This document shows positions 1 to 9,827 of a stretch of DNA of 64,000 bases, in pieces; the first letter of the stretch is position 1; every line of letters starts with the position of its first letter. The translations under genes and the position numbers were made by a program. A model generated the notes under the pieces. It had not been told where the DNA came from. It searched no databases and was given only the letters and a program-made list of their open reading frames with translations. The stretch covers positions 242,245 to 306,244 of the forward strand of contig ARQU01000001.1 of NCBI GenBank assembly GCA_000384615.1, written 5' to 3'. This stretch comes from an alpha proteobacterium SCGC AAA536-G10. Its GTDB lineage: Bacteria; Pseudomonadota; Alphaproteobacteria; Puniceispirillales; Marisalimonadaceae.

Positions 1-469
1 ATAACATTTCTTCATAGGTCTTTGGAACATCGATATTTAGTTTTTTCAAAATATCTTTTCTATAAACGAGATGTTGTGCATTAGCCATAAATGCTACTGC
101 CATTATCTTACCATCAATGGTAATAAGTTGGTTCTTTTTCAAATCTTTACCATGTTTTTTAACTAAACTATCTAACGGTCTTATAAGATCTTCATTAAGC
201 AATGCAACAATTGAAGTATTGGCGACTATAGCTGAGGTATATTCAGCCGGCTCACTACTCATACCTGCAACGTTAATTTTTTGATGATCTGCAGTTAAAT
301 TTGCTGATACTTTAGCTCCTTTACATTCTTTTGCACCAGATCCAACTGTTTGAATTGCAGGAAACTCATTTCCAACAATACTAACTCTAGCAGAAATACT
401 ACATGCGAATGCGCTTGTAGATGTCAAAAAAATAATTGAAGATAAAATTTTTATTAAAAATAGTTTCAT
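1..469 (-). CDS. ABC sugar-type substrate-binding protein, N-terminal part (cut by window edge)
   Basis: The reading frame opens at an ATG at 469, preceded by a good ribosome site (AAGGAGAAAAT), and runs off the left edge after about 156 codons. The protein begins with a signal peptide (MKLFLIKILSSIIFLTSTSA, then FAC), so it is exported to the periplasm. The stretch MANAQHLVYRKDILKKLNI followed by a VPKTYEEM motif is typical of family 1 (UgpB/MalE-type) solute-binding proteins. It starts 13 bp after the stop of an UgpC-type ATPase gene on the same strand, so the two are probably co-transcribed. The permease genes presumably lie beyond the left edge. Substrate cannot be told; a sugar, polyol or glycerophosphodiester is likely from the family. 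Confidence 0.8.
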   Translation of the reverse strand, partial: MKLFLIKILSSIIFLTSTSAFACSISARVSIVGNEFPAIQTVGSGAKECKGAKVSANLTADHQKINVAGMSSEPAEYTSAIVANTSIVALLNEDLIRPLDSLVKKHGKDLKKNQLITIDGKIMAVAFMANAQHLVYRKDILKKLNIDVPKTYEEML

Positions 470-482
470 ATTTTCTCCTTGA

Positions 483-1532
483 TTAACTTAAATTAAAACC
501 AGTTTTATTATCAAAAATCTGACACTTTGAAGACAAAATTGATATACTAACAACATCTCCTAGAGATGCATTAAAAGTATTACTCATTTTTACTGAAATA
601 AAATTTTCTTCTATTTTCACTGTTACCATGGTCGCATCACCTAAAAGCTCTATTGAAAAGATTGGTCCTTTAATATTTCCAGAAATACTCTTGATTATTT
701 TACCATCTTCTGCACGAAATCCAAGCTTATATTTTCCATTTTTATGATTAAAATTTTCAATTTTTATATCTTTTGCAATAAAATCATTGTCCTTGATATT
801 ACCATTAATTAAATTCATAGGTGGGTTACCTATGAACGAAGCAACAAATGTATTTATAGGCTTGTCATAAATTTGTTTTGGTGTCCCAATTTGTTGAATA
901 ACACCCTTATTCATAACAACAACTCTATCAGCTAAAGTCATTGCTTCAATTTGATCATGAGTTACATATATTGTAGTTATTTGAAGTTGGTTTTGTAAGT
1001 GTTTAATCTGCCCTCTAGTCGAAACTCTCAATTTAGCATCAAGGTTGGATAAAGGTTCATCCATTAAAAAAACATTAGGTTTTCTTACTAAAGCTCTTGC
1101 TAATGCAACTCTCTGTTTTTGTCCCCCAGATAGTTCAGCTGGTTTTCTGTGGCAAAAATCATTTAATTCAACTAAATTGATAGCCTCCATAACTAAATTA
1201 TTCTGGTTTTCTCTAGGTACTTTTCTTATTTTTAGAGGAAATCTAACATTTTCGTATACAGTCATATTTGGATATAAACCGTATGATTGAAATACCATAG
1301 AAATATCTCTGTCTTTAGGTTCTAAATCATTTACAATTTTATTATCAATTTTGATAATTCCATCTGTTAAATCCTCTAACCCAGCTATCATTCTCATTGT
1401 AGTGGTTTTACCACATCCAGAAGGGCCTAATAACACTAAAAACTCTTTATCCTTAATTATTAAATTAAAATCAATTACAGCATTGAAATCACCCCAACTT
1501 TTTGACACTTTAATTAGTTCAATCTCTGCCAT
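483..1532 (-). CDS. ABC transporter ATP-binding protein, UgpC/MalK type
   Basis: The 349-residue protein has Walker A (GPSGCGKTT, near residue 36), the signature motif LSGGQKQR, Walker B with FLMDEP, and a switch histidine in YVTHD. The last ~110 residues form the extra beta-rich regulatory (TOBE/OB-like) domain, including LGFRAEDGKI, typical of the MalK/UgpC/MsmX group that energises carbohydrate importers. It acts on the cytoplasmic face of the membrane. It lies between the HAD-like gene upstream (10 bp) and the periplasmic binding protein downstream (13 bp), supporting one operon. Family is certain, sugar specificity unknown. Confidence 0.9.
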   Translation of the reverse strand: MAEIELIKVSKSWGDFNAVIDFNLIIKDKEFLVLLGPSGCGKTTTMRMIAGLEDLTDGIIKIDNKIVNDLEPKDRDISMVFQSYGLYPNMTVYENVRFPLKIRKVPRENQNNLVMEAINLVELNDFCHRKPAELSGGQKQRVALARALVRKPNVFLMDEPLSNLDAKLRVSTRGQIKHLQNQLQITTIYVTHDQIEAMTLADRVVVMNKGVIQQIGTPKQIYDKPINTFVASFIGNPPMNLINGNIKDNDFIAKDIKIENFNHKNGKYKLGFRAEDGKIIKSISGNIKGPIFSIELLGDATMVTVKIEENFISVKMSNTFNASLGDVVSISILSSKCQIFDNKTGFNLS

Positions 1533-1542
1533 TTAATATCAT

Positions 1543-2196
1543 TTACCCTTCTTCAAAAAATGATTTTACAGATTTGAATATATCTTTGCTTATTAAAGAG
1601 CTTTCTTCATAAGTTGTATATTCACCCGGGTATAAAAGCGTCTGTATATTTGCATTCATTGCAGAACGACAGTTTTCTATAGTATTCTCAACTGCTAATG
1701 AATTTGAATGCATTACATCTAGTTTTTTTAATGCAAATTTATAAATTTCAGGATCAGGTTTTCTTTTAGAAACAAGCTCATCATGGGTAATTAAGTCAAA
1801 TTTTGAAAAATCAACCTGTTTTGATAAATTATTGATTACTAAATCTAGAGTATCCTTATTTGTAGTTGTAATAAAACCAATTTTAATATTATGAATCGAC
1901 ACATATTCAATAACTTCTAAAACTCCAGCCCTTGGTTTTAAATTTTTTTTCGATAATAATTTGAAATGTTTAATTTTTAATAAATGTATTTGTTTAGCAT
2001 CATCTAAATTCAATTTATTTTTTGAAAATTCAATCAAACGATTTAAACCACCAGGTTTTTCAAGCATTTTTATGTAATTAGCAACGTTCCAATACCAGTC
2101 AATACCAAATTCTTTAAAAGCTGCATTAAAAGCTTTCCTTTGAATTTCAGAACTTTCAACAATAGAACCAATAGAACCAAATAATAAAGACTTCAT
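1543..2196 (-). CDS. HAD-superfamily-fold protein with degenerate catalytic motif
   Basis: The 217-residue protein has the length and architecture of subfamily IA HAD phosphatases (CbbY/phosphoglycolate phosphatase-like): an N-terminal motif, an alpha-helical cap (about residues 17-85), then motif II (FITTTNKDT, residues 108-116), motif III (KRKPDPEIY, 144-152) and motif IV (AVENT, 168-172). Motif I, normally DxDGT, reads FGSIGS at residues 6-11, so both catalytic aspartates are absent; the motif IV acid pair is also changed (E-N rather than E-D). By the usual mechanism it could not form the phospho-aspartate intermediate. It is the first gene of the sugar-type ABC locus. It may be a binding or regulatory pseudoenzyme, or use a different chemistry. 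Confidence 0.75.
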   Translation of the reverse strand: MKSLLFGSIGSIVESSEIQRKAFNAAFKEFGIDWYWNVANYIKMLEKPGGLNRLIEFSKNKLNLDDAKQIHLLKIKHFKLLSKKNLKPRAGVLEVIEYVSIHNIKIGFITTTNKDTLDLVINNLSKQVDFSKFDLITHDELVSKRKPDPEIYKFALKKLDVMHSNSLAVENTIENCRSAMNANIQTLLYPGEYTTYEESSLISKDIFKSVKSFFEEG

Positions 2197-2302
2197 GACG
2201 TGTATAAAATAAGAAACATAAGTTTTTTCAAAAATTAGTTAAAAGAAATGATACATTTAAAATATTAATTACACTATCTTTAATCCTGAAGCCATCGATA
2301 TA

Positions 2303-4000
2303 TTAAATTATAGATTCAATTTTTGGCATCAATCTTAAGAGTTCTTTAGTATAAAGATTTTTGGGATTATTAAAAATATTTTCAGTTTGATTTATTTCAC
2401 AAATACGCCCTTTTTTAAGCACGGCTATTCTATTACACATTTGACGAATTACTGGTAGATCATGGCTAATGAACAATATTGTTAGATTCAAGTGTTCTTG
2501 CAAATCTTTTAAAAGATTTAAGACTTGTGCTTGAATTGTAACATCTAGGGCTGAAGTAGGTTCATCGCAGATAAGTAATCTTGGTTTTGTGGCGAGAGCT
2601 CTAGCAATAGAAATTCTTTGTCTTTGACCACCTGAAAATTCATGCGGAAATCTCTCAAGTGATGTTCTTGAAATACCTACAATATCAATTAAATCATTTA
2701 CATTTTGATCTAAAGAATAATTATCAATATTATTTCTAAAAAACTTTATAGGTTCAGATATTATTTCCTTAATTTTAAACCTTGGATTTAATGAAGAGTA
2801 TGGATCTTGAAATATCATTTGAATTTGACCTCTAAATTTCTTAATTTTCAATTTATTTCTTGGATCAAATAATGATAAGTTTTCAAAATAAATTTCTCCT
2901 TTTGTTGGATTAATCAAGCCACTTATAATTTTAGCTATAGTTGATTTTCCAGATCCAGATTCTCCAACTAATCCAAAAGATTCTCCTTCAAATATATTAA
3001 AAGAAACATTGTCTAAAGCTTTGATTTTATCCTCATCATTCTGTGAAGATAAAATTTTATTTTCATCAAATATCTTGGTAATATTTATAAAATCTAATAA
3101 TTTTTTGTTACTTTTCTCTCTAATTTCCCAATTTTTAATTATATTATTTGTTAACTTTAAAAAAGTATCAATTATCTGATTACCATCGGGGCTTAAAAAT
3201 TTAAATCTATCAATTTTTTTGTTTGTAGGAGGTACAGACATTACTAAACTTTTACATTCGATAGAAACTGGCTGTGACAAAACCTTATATGTTTTACCAT
3301 GCTCGACAATCTTGCCATATCTCATAACTATTACTTTATCTGTGATTTCTGCTATTACACCCATGTCATGGGTGATAATTAAAACACCTAGTTTTCTATC
3401 AATTGTAAGTTTTTTTAAAAGTTTAAGTATCTTAAACTGTATACTAACATCTAAAGCAGTCGTTGGTTCGTCTGCTATTAATAAATCTGGTTCACAACTT
3501 ATAGCAAGGGCTATTACAACCCGTTGCCGCATCCCTCCACTAAATTGGTGTGGATAGTCATTAATTCTTTTTTCAGGATTTTCTATTCCAACCTCTGTTA
3601 ACAACTTAATCGATTTTTCAAAAGCTTTATTATAATTTAGGTCTGTATGTGTTTGAATTGTTTCGATCAATTGGTCTTTTATTGTAAATAGAGGGTTTAA
3701 TGATGTTTGTGGATCTTGAAAAATAAAACCAATTTTTTTTCCTCTAATAGTTCTAACGACCTCTTCATTATTACATAATTCTGTTTCATCTAATGAAATT
3801 GATCCATTAGTAATCTTTCCAGGCTTGTCTATTAAATTAATTATTGCGTTAGCAACTGTAGATTTTCCAGATCCTGATTCTCCAACTATCCCTATTATTT
3901 CACCTCTTTCTAAATTAAATGAAACATTCTTACTCGCACTGATTATTTCTTTTCGAGTTTGATATTCAATATCCAGATTATTTATTTTTAAAAACGTCAT
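2303..4000 (-). CDS. Peptide/nickel-type ABC transporter, fused double ATPase
   Basis: The 565-residue protein contains two complete ATPase domains in tandem, equivalent to a fused DppD-DppF or GsiA/YejF. The first has Walker A at about residues 40-48 (GESGSGKST) and signature FSGGMRQR at 153-160; the second has Walker A at 345-353 and signature FSGGQRQR. Both carry Walker B (DEP) and switch histidines (ITHD, ISHD). A linker at about 250-300 holds the oligopeptide-type C-terminal extension after domain 1. Its start overlaps the stop of the DppC-type permease gene by 4 bp, so it is the last gene of the operon. It powers import of short peptides or similar ligands. Confidence 0.92.
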   Translation of the reverse strand: MTFLKINNLDIEYQTRKEIISASKNVSFNLERGEIIGIVGESGSGKSTVANAIINLIDKPGKITNGSISLDETELCNNEEVVRTIRGKKIGFIFQDPQTSLNPLFTIKDQLIETIQTHTDLNYNKAFEKSIKLLTEVGIENPEKRINDYPHQFSGGMRQRVVIALAISCEPDLLIADEPTTALDVSIQFKILKLLKKLTIDRKLGVLIITHDMGVIAEITDKVIVMRYGKIVEHGKTYKVLSQPVSIECKSLVMSVPPTNKKIDRFKFLSPDGNQIIDTFLKLTNNIIKNWEIREKSNKKLLDFINITKIFDENKILSSQNDEDKIKALDNVSFNIFEGESFGLVGESGSGKSTIAKIISGLINPTKGEIYFENLSLFDPRNKLKIKKFRGQIQMIFQDPYSSLNPRFKIKEIISEPIKFFRNNIDNYSLDQNVNDLIDIVGISRTSLERFPHEFSGGQRQRISIARALATKPRLLICDEPTSALDVTIQAQVLNLLKDLQEHLNLTILFISHDLPVIRQMCNRIAVLKKGRICEINQTENIFNNPKNLYTKELLRLMPKIESII

Positions 4001-4920
4001 CTTACTTTAAGTTTTGGATTTAAGGCGTCTCTCATCCAATCTCCTAGTAAATTGATTGATAAAGCAAGAACAACAAGAAAAATTGCAGGAAAAAAAGTTA
4101 TCCACCATTCTCCTGAAAATAAAAAATTGTTTCCAAATCTAATTAATGTGCCTAAAGACGGGTTTGTAGGAGGAAATCCTACTCCTAAAAAACTAAGAGT
4201 AGATTCGGTTATAATTGCCTGCGACAATCCTATAGTAGATATTACCAAGATAGGTCGTAGAATATTGGGAAGAATATGTTTTATCATAATTACTATATCA
4301 GATAGACCAATTATTCTTCCAGCCAAAACATATTCTTTATTTTTTTCAACAAGAGTAGCCGCTCTCGTAATTCTAGCAAATTGTGGCCATTCTGAAATTC
4401 CAATAGCTAAGATAAGAACGTATATTGCCATGTCATCATGAAGTGATTTATTAATAAACCCTCTTGCTATTCCATCAACCAAAAGAGCCATCAAAATACT
4501 AGGTATAGTCAGTTGAACATCGGTAAACCTCATCACAATTATTTCGTAACGACCACCTAAATAACCAGCAGTAACTCCTAAAAAAACACCAAGAACCATA
4601 GCAAAAATTATTGAAGCAAATCCAACTATTAAAGAAATTTGTGAACCATATATTATGGTTGACAACATATCCCTACCTTGTTGATCAGTTCCCAAAATAA
4701 ATTCCACACTTCCACCAATAGACCATATTGGTGGTGTAAAAGCATCCATTAGAGAAATACTCTTGGGGTCAAAAGGATTGTAAGGAGCTATCAAAACAGC
4801 AAATAATGAGGTAATCATAATTGCTAAAAATATGATTGAAGAAATAATAGCAACTTTAGACTTTGAAAAGCTATATCCAATATCTGTATCTAAAAAATTT
4901 TTAATAATTTGACGTATCAT
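3997..4920 (-). CDS. Peptide/nickel-type ABC transporter permease, DppC type
   Basis: The 307-residue inner-membrane protein has a first transmembrane segment at about residues 24-47, the family's periplasmic loop with LGTDQQGRDMLS (about 77-88), and five further membrane segments. The EAA-type cytoplasmic loop for ATPase contact is seen around EYVLAGRIIGLSDI...HILPN. Length and order match DppC/OppC. It overlaps its neighbours on both sides by 4 bp (ATGA-type coupling), showing translational coupling with the DppB-type permease upstream and the ATPase downstream. Confidence 0.92.
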   Translation of the reverse strand: MIRQIIKNFLDTDIGYSFSKSKVAIISSIIFLAIMITSLFAVLIAPYNPFDPKSISLMDAFTPPIWSIGGSVEFILGTDQQGRDMLSTIIYGSQISLIVGFASIIFAMVLGVFLGVTAGYLGGRYEIIVMRFTDVQLTIPSILMALLVDGIARGFINKSLHDDMAIYVLILAIGISEWPQFARITRAATLVEKNKEYVLAGRIIGLSDIVIMIKHILPNILRPILVISTIGLSQAIITESTLSFLGVGFPPTNPSLGTLIRFGNNFLFSGEWWITFFPAIFLVVLALSINLLGDWMRDALNPKLKVR

Positions 4921-5900
4921 TTATTTGTTTCTTCTTCTTTGAATCTTATTCTTGGATCAATAAAGTAATACGCTATATCAACTATAAAATTTATCATAAC
5001 AAATAAAAATGCAACCATAATCAAGTAAGCTGACATTATTGGAATATCAACAAATTGAACTGCATTTATAAATAATAAACCCATACCAGGCCATTGAAAT
5101 ACAGTTTCTGTAATAATGGAAAATGCTATTAGAGTACCAACATTTATACCCGTTATAGTTATAACTGGTATCAAACCATTTTTAAGAGCATGCTTGTTAT
5201 TAATAACTTTTTTATTAATTCCTCTTGCTCTTGCGAATTTGATATAATCAGTTTCCAAAATCTCCATCATCTCAGCTCTAACAAGTCTAATAATATAAGT
5301 CATTTGAAATAGACTTAACGTAATCGAAGGTAGTATTAATGCTTTTATTCCACTCAAAGTCAAAAAACCTGTAGACCAAAAACCAAAATTGACTACTTCT
5401 CCTCTACCAAAAGAGGGTAAAATGCCAAGAATAACTGAAAATAAATATATGAATAAAATTCCAATAACAAAAGTTGGGAGAGATACACCGAAAAGTGATG
5501 TAACTAATATGAAGTTACTGACTAAACCTTCACGATTAATTGCAGTATATACACCCAAAAATACTCCAAAAAAAATTGCAATTAAGGCCGAAACTAAAAC
5601 TAATTCAAGTGTGGCAGGTAATCGTTCAGAAATTAAAAGTGAAACTGGTCTTCTTAATTCATACGACAACCCAAATTCTCCATTTGAAGCATTAACAACA
5701 AATTTAAAAAATTGGGTATAAACAGGATCTTTCAATCCAAGTTTTTCTCGAATTTCCTCCCTAGTTTCTTCACTAGCCTCTTGTCCAACCATATTGTTTA
5801 CAGGATCACCTACAAAGTTAAACAATGAAAAAGATACAAAACCCACAATAAGCATAACAAGAATTGACTGAAGGAGTCTTTTTAAGAAATATTGAAACAT
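4917..5900 (-). CDS. Peptide/nickel-type ABC transporter permease, DppB type
   Basis: The 327-residue protein starts with the family's N-terminal membrane anchor (FLKRLLQSILVMLIVG), followed by a periplasmic domain containing the EKLGLKDPVYTQF motif, and five more hydrophobic segments. The motif DYIKFARARGI and NGLIPVITITG near residues 218-245 is the EAA loop of DppB/OppB permeases. The start ATG is 66 bp downstream of the binding protein stop, across a strong stem-loop, and the end overlaps the DppC-type gene. It forms the heterodimeric channel with that partner. Confidence 0.92.
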   Translation of the reverse strand: MFQYFLKRLLQSILVMLIVGFVSFSLFNFVGDPVNNMVGQEASEETREEIREKLGLKDPVYTQFFKFVVNASNGEFGLSYELRRPVSLLISERLPATLELVLVSALIAIFFGVFLGVYTAINREGLVSNFILVTSLFGVSLPTFVIGILFIYLFSVILGILPSFGRGEVVNFGFWSTGFLTLSGIKALILPSITLSLFQMTYIIRLVRAEMMEILETDYIKFARARGINKKVINNKHALKNGLIPVITITGINVGTLIAFSIITETVFQWPGMGLLFINAVQFVDIPIMSAYLIMVAFLFVMINFIVDIAYYFIDPRIRFKEEETNK

Positions 5901-5925
5901 TTAAAATATTTATAGTTTATTTTGA

Positions 5926-5960
5926 AACAATGCCAGTTAATGTTTAAAACTGGCATTGTT
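5926..5960 (-). terminator. Stem-loop between binding-protein and permease genes (attenuator or mRNA-stability hairpin)
   Basis: A perfect 13-bp inverted repeat (AACAATGCCAGTT, 5926-5938, with its complement at 5948-5960) lies just after the stop of the peptide-binding-protein gene and before the permease gene. On the minus strand it is followed by only a short U-run (TTTC), so full termination is unlikely. Such hairpins usually cause partial termination or protect the upstream mRNA, giving more binding protein than permease. Confidence 0.65.
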
Positions 5961-5966
5961 GTTTGT

Positions 5967-7526
5967 TTAGTTTACTTTAGCAAAACGAAAAAGTGGCTCG
6001 TTATTTGTTCTAATAGGTATATTAACATTACTCTTTGTTCCCCAGGAAATTACTTGGTGGTGAAGAGGCAAATAAGGCATATTATCTTGAACAATTGACC
6101 AAGCTTCTGCGATATTAGCGTTTCTCTTGTCTAGATTTGTTTCTGTCAACATAGTACCCACTAATTCGTCAACCTTTTCATTTTTAAAACCAGATTTATT
6201 CCAACTTCCATCGGATTTTAAGAGAAATGAATATACATAATGACTATCAAACGTTGGAACACCCCAGCCCAACATATAGAAATCACTTAAACCACCTTTT
6301 AAGTCTTTAAAGTGAATACTTTTTGGTTGAGCATCTAAATTTACCTTTATACCAACCTTTGCAAGCATACCTACAGCAGCCACACAAATTGCTTCATCGT
6401 TAATGTATCGGTTATTTGGACAGTCTAAAGTTATTTCAAAGCCTTTAGGATATCCGGCATCAGCTAAAAGTTTTTTAGAAAGATTAGGGTCATATGATAA
6501 TCTTTTATCTAATTGCTTTGTGTAACCCTGAACACCTGGGAAAGTTATCATACCAGCTGGCTCACTTAAACCTCTCATAATTTTTTCTTTAATAGCATTC
6601 ATATCTAGAGCATGGTAAAAAGCAAGTCGCACTTTCTTATCTTTAAAAGGATTTTTTCCTTTAACATTAGACGACCGCAATTCATCAACGCCTTGATCCA
6701 TACCAAAGAAAATTGTTCGAGATTGAGCCGCACTTACTACCTTATGCATTGAAGAGCTTTTAATCCTATTTATATCCTGGGCTGGTGTAAAATTAGTAAA
6801 GTCGATGTCACCTGAAAGAAGAGCTGCAACTCGTGTAGCATCATTTTTAATTGGCAGCAGTTCAATTTTATCTATGTTATGTTGAGATTGATCACCCCAC
6901 CAGTTGTCATTTCTCTCAAAGACAGTTCTTGTGTTTTGTTCTCTTAAAGTAATTTTAAATGGCCCTGTACCCATAGCATTTATAGAGCAAAATGTTTCCT
7001 GAGAGGCATTATAATCTTGTGCTGTTTCACAACCATTTTTCTTTGACCATGATTCAGACATTATAAATATTTGGACTAATTGATTTAGTAAAATAGGGTT
7101 TGGACCCTTAGTTTTAATCTCAATCGTTGAATTGTTTAAAGCTTTGACTGAAGTAATACTATTGATCAGTTCTTTCACATCAGAAGTTCCAGTTAAAGCT
7201 CTATTAATACTAAATTCAACATCACTAGCTTTTAGTAAGCTTCCATCTTGGAATTTTACACCTTTTCGCAATGTAAAAACCCAAGTTTCTGGATCAGTTG
7301 TTTTCCATGAAGTAGATAATTGAGGCTTAATAGACATATCAATTGCTCTTGTAACAAGTCCTTCATAAACTTGCCTAGAAACCATGTGTGTAGGCCCCTC
7401 ATTTTGCGCATGTGGATCTAGTGTAAGAGAGTCTCCCGGCATAGACCATTTAATAGTTGCAGCATATAGAGGAGAAAATATACTAACAAAAATCATAGTT
7501 ACGATTAACTTAGTTAATATCTTCAT
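5967..7526 (-). CDS. Peptide-type ABC transporter substrate-binding protein (SBP family 5)
   Basis: The 519-residue protein has a signal peptide (about residues 1-22, ending PLYAA) and family 5 features: DSLTLDPHAQNEG near the mature N-terminus, QVYEGLV, WVFTLRKGVKFQDGS, and FKNEKVDELV near the C-terminus. Length fits DppA/OppA-type proteins. The start follows a strong ribosome site (AGGAAGG). It is the first gene of a four-gene operon running to 2303. Family 5 proteins bind di- and oligopeptides, nickel, or some sugars and opines, so the exact ligand is unknown. Confidence 0.93.
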   Translation of the reverse strand: MKILTKLIVTMIFVSIFSPLYAATIKWSMPGDSLTLDPHAQNEGPTHMVSRQVYEGLVTRAIDMSIKPQLSTSWKTTDPETWVFTLRKGVKFQDGSLLKASDVEFSINRALTGTSDVKELINSITSVKALNNSTIEIKTKGPNPILLNQLVQIFIMSESWSKKNGCETAQDYNASQETFCSINAMGTGPFKITLREQNTRTVFERNDNWWGDQSQHNIDKIELLPIKNDATRVAALLSGDIDFTNFTPAQDINRIKSSSMHKVVSAAQSRTIFFGMDQGVDELRSSNVKGKNPFKDKKVRLAFYHALDMNAIKEKIMRGLSEPAGMITFPGVQGYTKQLDKRLSYDPNLSKKLLADAGYPKGFEITLDCPNNRYINDEAICVAAVGMLAKVGIKVNLDAQPKSIHFKDLKGGLSDFYMLGWGVPTFDSHYVYSFLLKSDGSWNKSGFKNEKVDELVGTMLTETNLDKRNANIAEAWSIVQDNMPYLPLHHQVISWGTKSNVNIPIRTNNEPLFRFAKVN

Positions 7527-7653
7527 TTTGTATCCTTCCTGTAAATTTTATAATAACAATTTAATAAATGTATAAATGATAGAATTTTAAAATGACATAT
7601 TTGATAGATATGTAAATTTAAAAATTAAAATGAATAAGAAATATATAAAATTA

Positions 7654-9555
7654 TTATTCAAAACCGTATTTTAACAAAACTTCTTCGTAAATAGGATAGC
7701 TTAAACGTTCATTATTATACTTTTTAAAAATATCGTAAATTTTTAAAAGTTTATTACCCTCTATTGATTTTTTCACATTTTCAAAATGTTTTTTAGCTAA
7801 ATCAAATTTATTTGCAAAATGCGCAGCTACTCCAGAATGGATTTCAAAGAAAAAATTTCCATTATGTGGCATTGGACTCATCATTTTTAGGGCATTTTTA
7901 CCATCTTTTACTATATTATAGCATACTGCCAACATATAGTTGTCCATAGTAGCAAAATTACCGGTATCTAATTTATGAGCTTTAAGACCCATTTCCCAGC
8001 AACCTTTGTGAAATTGACATTGTTTGTTTTTGTTTAATTTAGGTTTTTCACTAATTTTAGTAACTTCATCTAAAGTACATAAACCACCAAATGCAACATT
8101 TACAGCCAAATTACTAAGCACACTTGGATCACTAACGTTTAATTCATAAGCCCTGTCGGCAATATTAAACATTTCTTCCCAGTTTTTTTTGTGAAACTCG
8201 ATCATTGTTTTAACAGATAAACCTTTAGGTGAAAGAGGGTCGAGTAGAAGACCTTTATCAATGTATTTATTAGCATCTTTCAATAGATGATCATATTCAC
8301 CTTTAGGATAATCAGCATATAATTTTCTAGTAATTTCTGCTAACCAAATCCAAGATGGCGCATAATTCGGATCTTTTTTTACAGATTCTTTTAAACATTC
8401 TATTGCTTTTGATCTATACTTACGATGGTTTGTTTTAGCTTTTCTAGCTAAATTAACACACTCATAGATTGAAAGATCATCAGTACTAACAGTTTCTATT
8501 TTTTTGTTAATGTCTTTTAATAAAATAGCCCCAGTCCCTACAAGCTGGTTTACAATCTCGTTAATAATCATATCTTGAAGTATAAAAATATTCTGTCCAG
8601 TTAGTTCCTTATCATAAGTTTCTGACCAAACATTTGAAACACTTTCTCCTTCAATAAGGTCAACTTTAACCCTCAAGATATTATCAATTTTTCTTATATT
8701 CCCATCTAATATATAAGAAGCTTGAGTTTTTTTTGACAAAGCTTTTAAGTCATCTGGTCTTTTATTTATATTCATTATATTTAGTGATTTAGACGATTTT
8801 GTTAACTTTGTACCTAAATCTTGAGACAAGCCTAAAGCTAATAAATTTTCTTTTTCTGAAGCATTTAAACTTTTAAAAGGAAGAACTATTATTTTACTTG
8901 TATCTAATCTTTTATTAATTTCAAATATTCCGGAGAAGAATAATCCTATGAAGACGGCAGCTATAGCTCCTCCTATCATAGCTACTAGTTTAGTGTTTGA
9001 TGATTGTGTTTTAAGCTTTCTCTTTTGTGATGGATCTAATAATAGATCATAAGCATAAAATTGATTTTCTTTTACTTTTTGTATTCCTAAATCATTGAAC
9101 TCATACTTTGTTTTATTAGCTACCAGATCATAAACATTCTTGGATATTGTTATTCCACCTGACTGAGCTAAAGCTTCTAATCTAGCTGCTACATTAACAC
9201 CATCTCCCATAAGGTTAGCATCACCCTGTTTAACAACATCACCCATATTGATACCTATGCGGTATTCTAGCTTAACATCTGTTGTATCTTTATCATTACG
9301 AGCTTTAATTTGTTTTTGGAACTCTACAGCTGTGTTAACTGCAGCGACTGCACTGGGAAACTCTGCAAAAACGGAGTCTCCTCCAGTATTGAATATACGG
9401 CCTTTTTGTTTTTTTATCAGAGGCTCAATGATCTTATTACAGTCATTTAAACTGGCTAGAGTAGCATCCTCATCTTTTTCCATGTGTTTGCTATAGCCAA
9501 CAACGTCAGTAGCAAATATCACTGCTATTTTACGATCTATGTCTGAGGAGCTCAT
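7654..9555 (-). CDS. Class III adenylate/guanylate cyclase with TolB-like and TPR regions
   Basis: The 633-residue protein has an N-terminal cyclase homology domain (about residues 8-175). Both metal-binding aspartates are present (D17 in FATDVVGYS; D60 in NTGGDSVFAEF) and the transition-state residues lie in GDGVNVAARLE (N121, R125), so it looks catalytically competent. A single membrane helix follows at about 190-212, then a TolB/FlgO-like domain (from IIVLPFKSL, ~222-345) and TPR-like helices to the end. The architecture is common in alphaproteobacteria. The cyclase end should be cytoplasmic with the rest in the periplasm. It is divergent from a cyclic-nucleotide-binding-fold gene at 9828, which suggests a signalling pair. 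Product cAMP is likely but not proven. Confidence 0.88.
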   Translation of the reverse strand: MSSSDIDRKIAVIFATDVVGYSKHMEKDEDATLASLNDCNKIIEPLIKKQKGRIFNTGGDSVFAEFPSAVAAVNTAVEFQKQIKARNDKDTTDVKLEYRIGINMGDVVKQGDANLMGDGVNVAARLEALAQSGGITISKNVYDLVANKTKYEFNDLGIQKVKENQFYAYDLLLDPSQKRKLKTQSSNTKLVAMIGGAIAAVFIGLFFSGIFEINKRLDTSKIIVLPFKSLNASEKENLLALGLSQDLGTKLTKSSKSLNIMNINKRPDDLKALSKKTQASYILDGNIRKIDNILRVKVDLIEGESVSNVWSETYDKELTGQNIFILQDMIINEIVNQLVGTGAILLKDINKKIETVSTDDLSIYECVNLARKAKTNHRKYRSKAIECLKESVKKDPNYAPSWIWLAEITRKLYADYPKGEYDHLLKDANKYIDKGLLLDPLSPKGLSVKTMIEFHKKNWEEMFNIADRAYELNVSDPSVLSNLAVNVAFGGLCTLDEVTKISEKPKLNKNKQCQFHKGCWEMGLKAHKLDTGNFATMDNYMLAVCYNIVKDGKNALKMMSPMPHNGNFFFEIHSGVAAHFANKFDLAKKHFENVKKSIEGNKLLKIYDIFKKYNNERLSYPIYEEVLLKYGFE

Positions 9556-9745
9556 TTAGATACAATAGACATAAATTTTATATATTTTCAATAGTTATTT
9601 GGAAATATCTTAGTTGAAACATAGCTAAGTTATTTTTCTTACATTAAGCTGTAATTATATAAGTAATGTCACCAAAAAAATTCTAATATTTATGAGAATA
9701 ACTTAATCCCAAAATGATACTAAGCTATTGAAATAATTTAATAAA

Positions 9746-9773
9746 TTGACTTTTAAATAAAAAACACTAAAAT
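9746..9773 (+). promoter_or_regulatory. Predicted sigma-70 promoter for the cyclic-nucleotide-binding-fold gene
   Basis: TTGACT at 9746-9751 and TAAAAT at 9768-9773 are separated by 16 bp, close to consensus. Transcription would start near 9780, giving a short leader to the gene at 9828. The divergent intergenic region (9556-9800) must also hold the cyclase promoter, which I could not place. Confidence 0.45.
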
Positions 9774-9827
9774 ATTTTCACTTTTATGACGTAACAATTA
9801 TTGTACCAAAAAAAAGTAAAATGTTAT

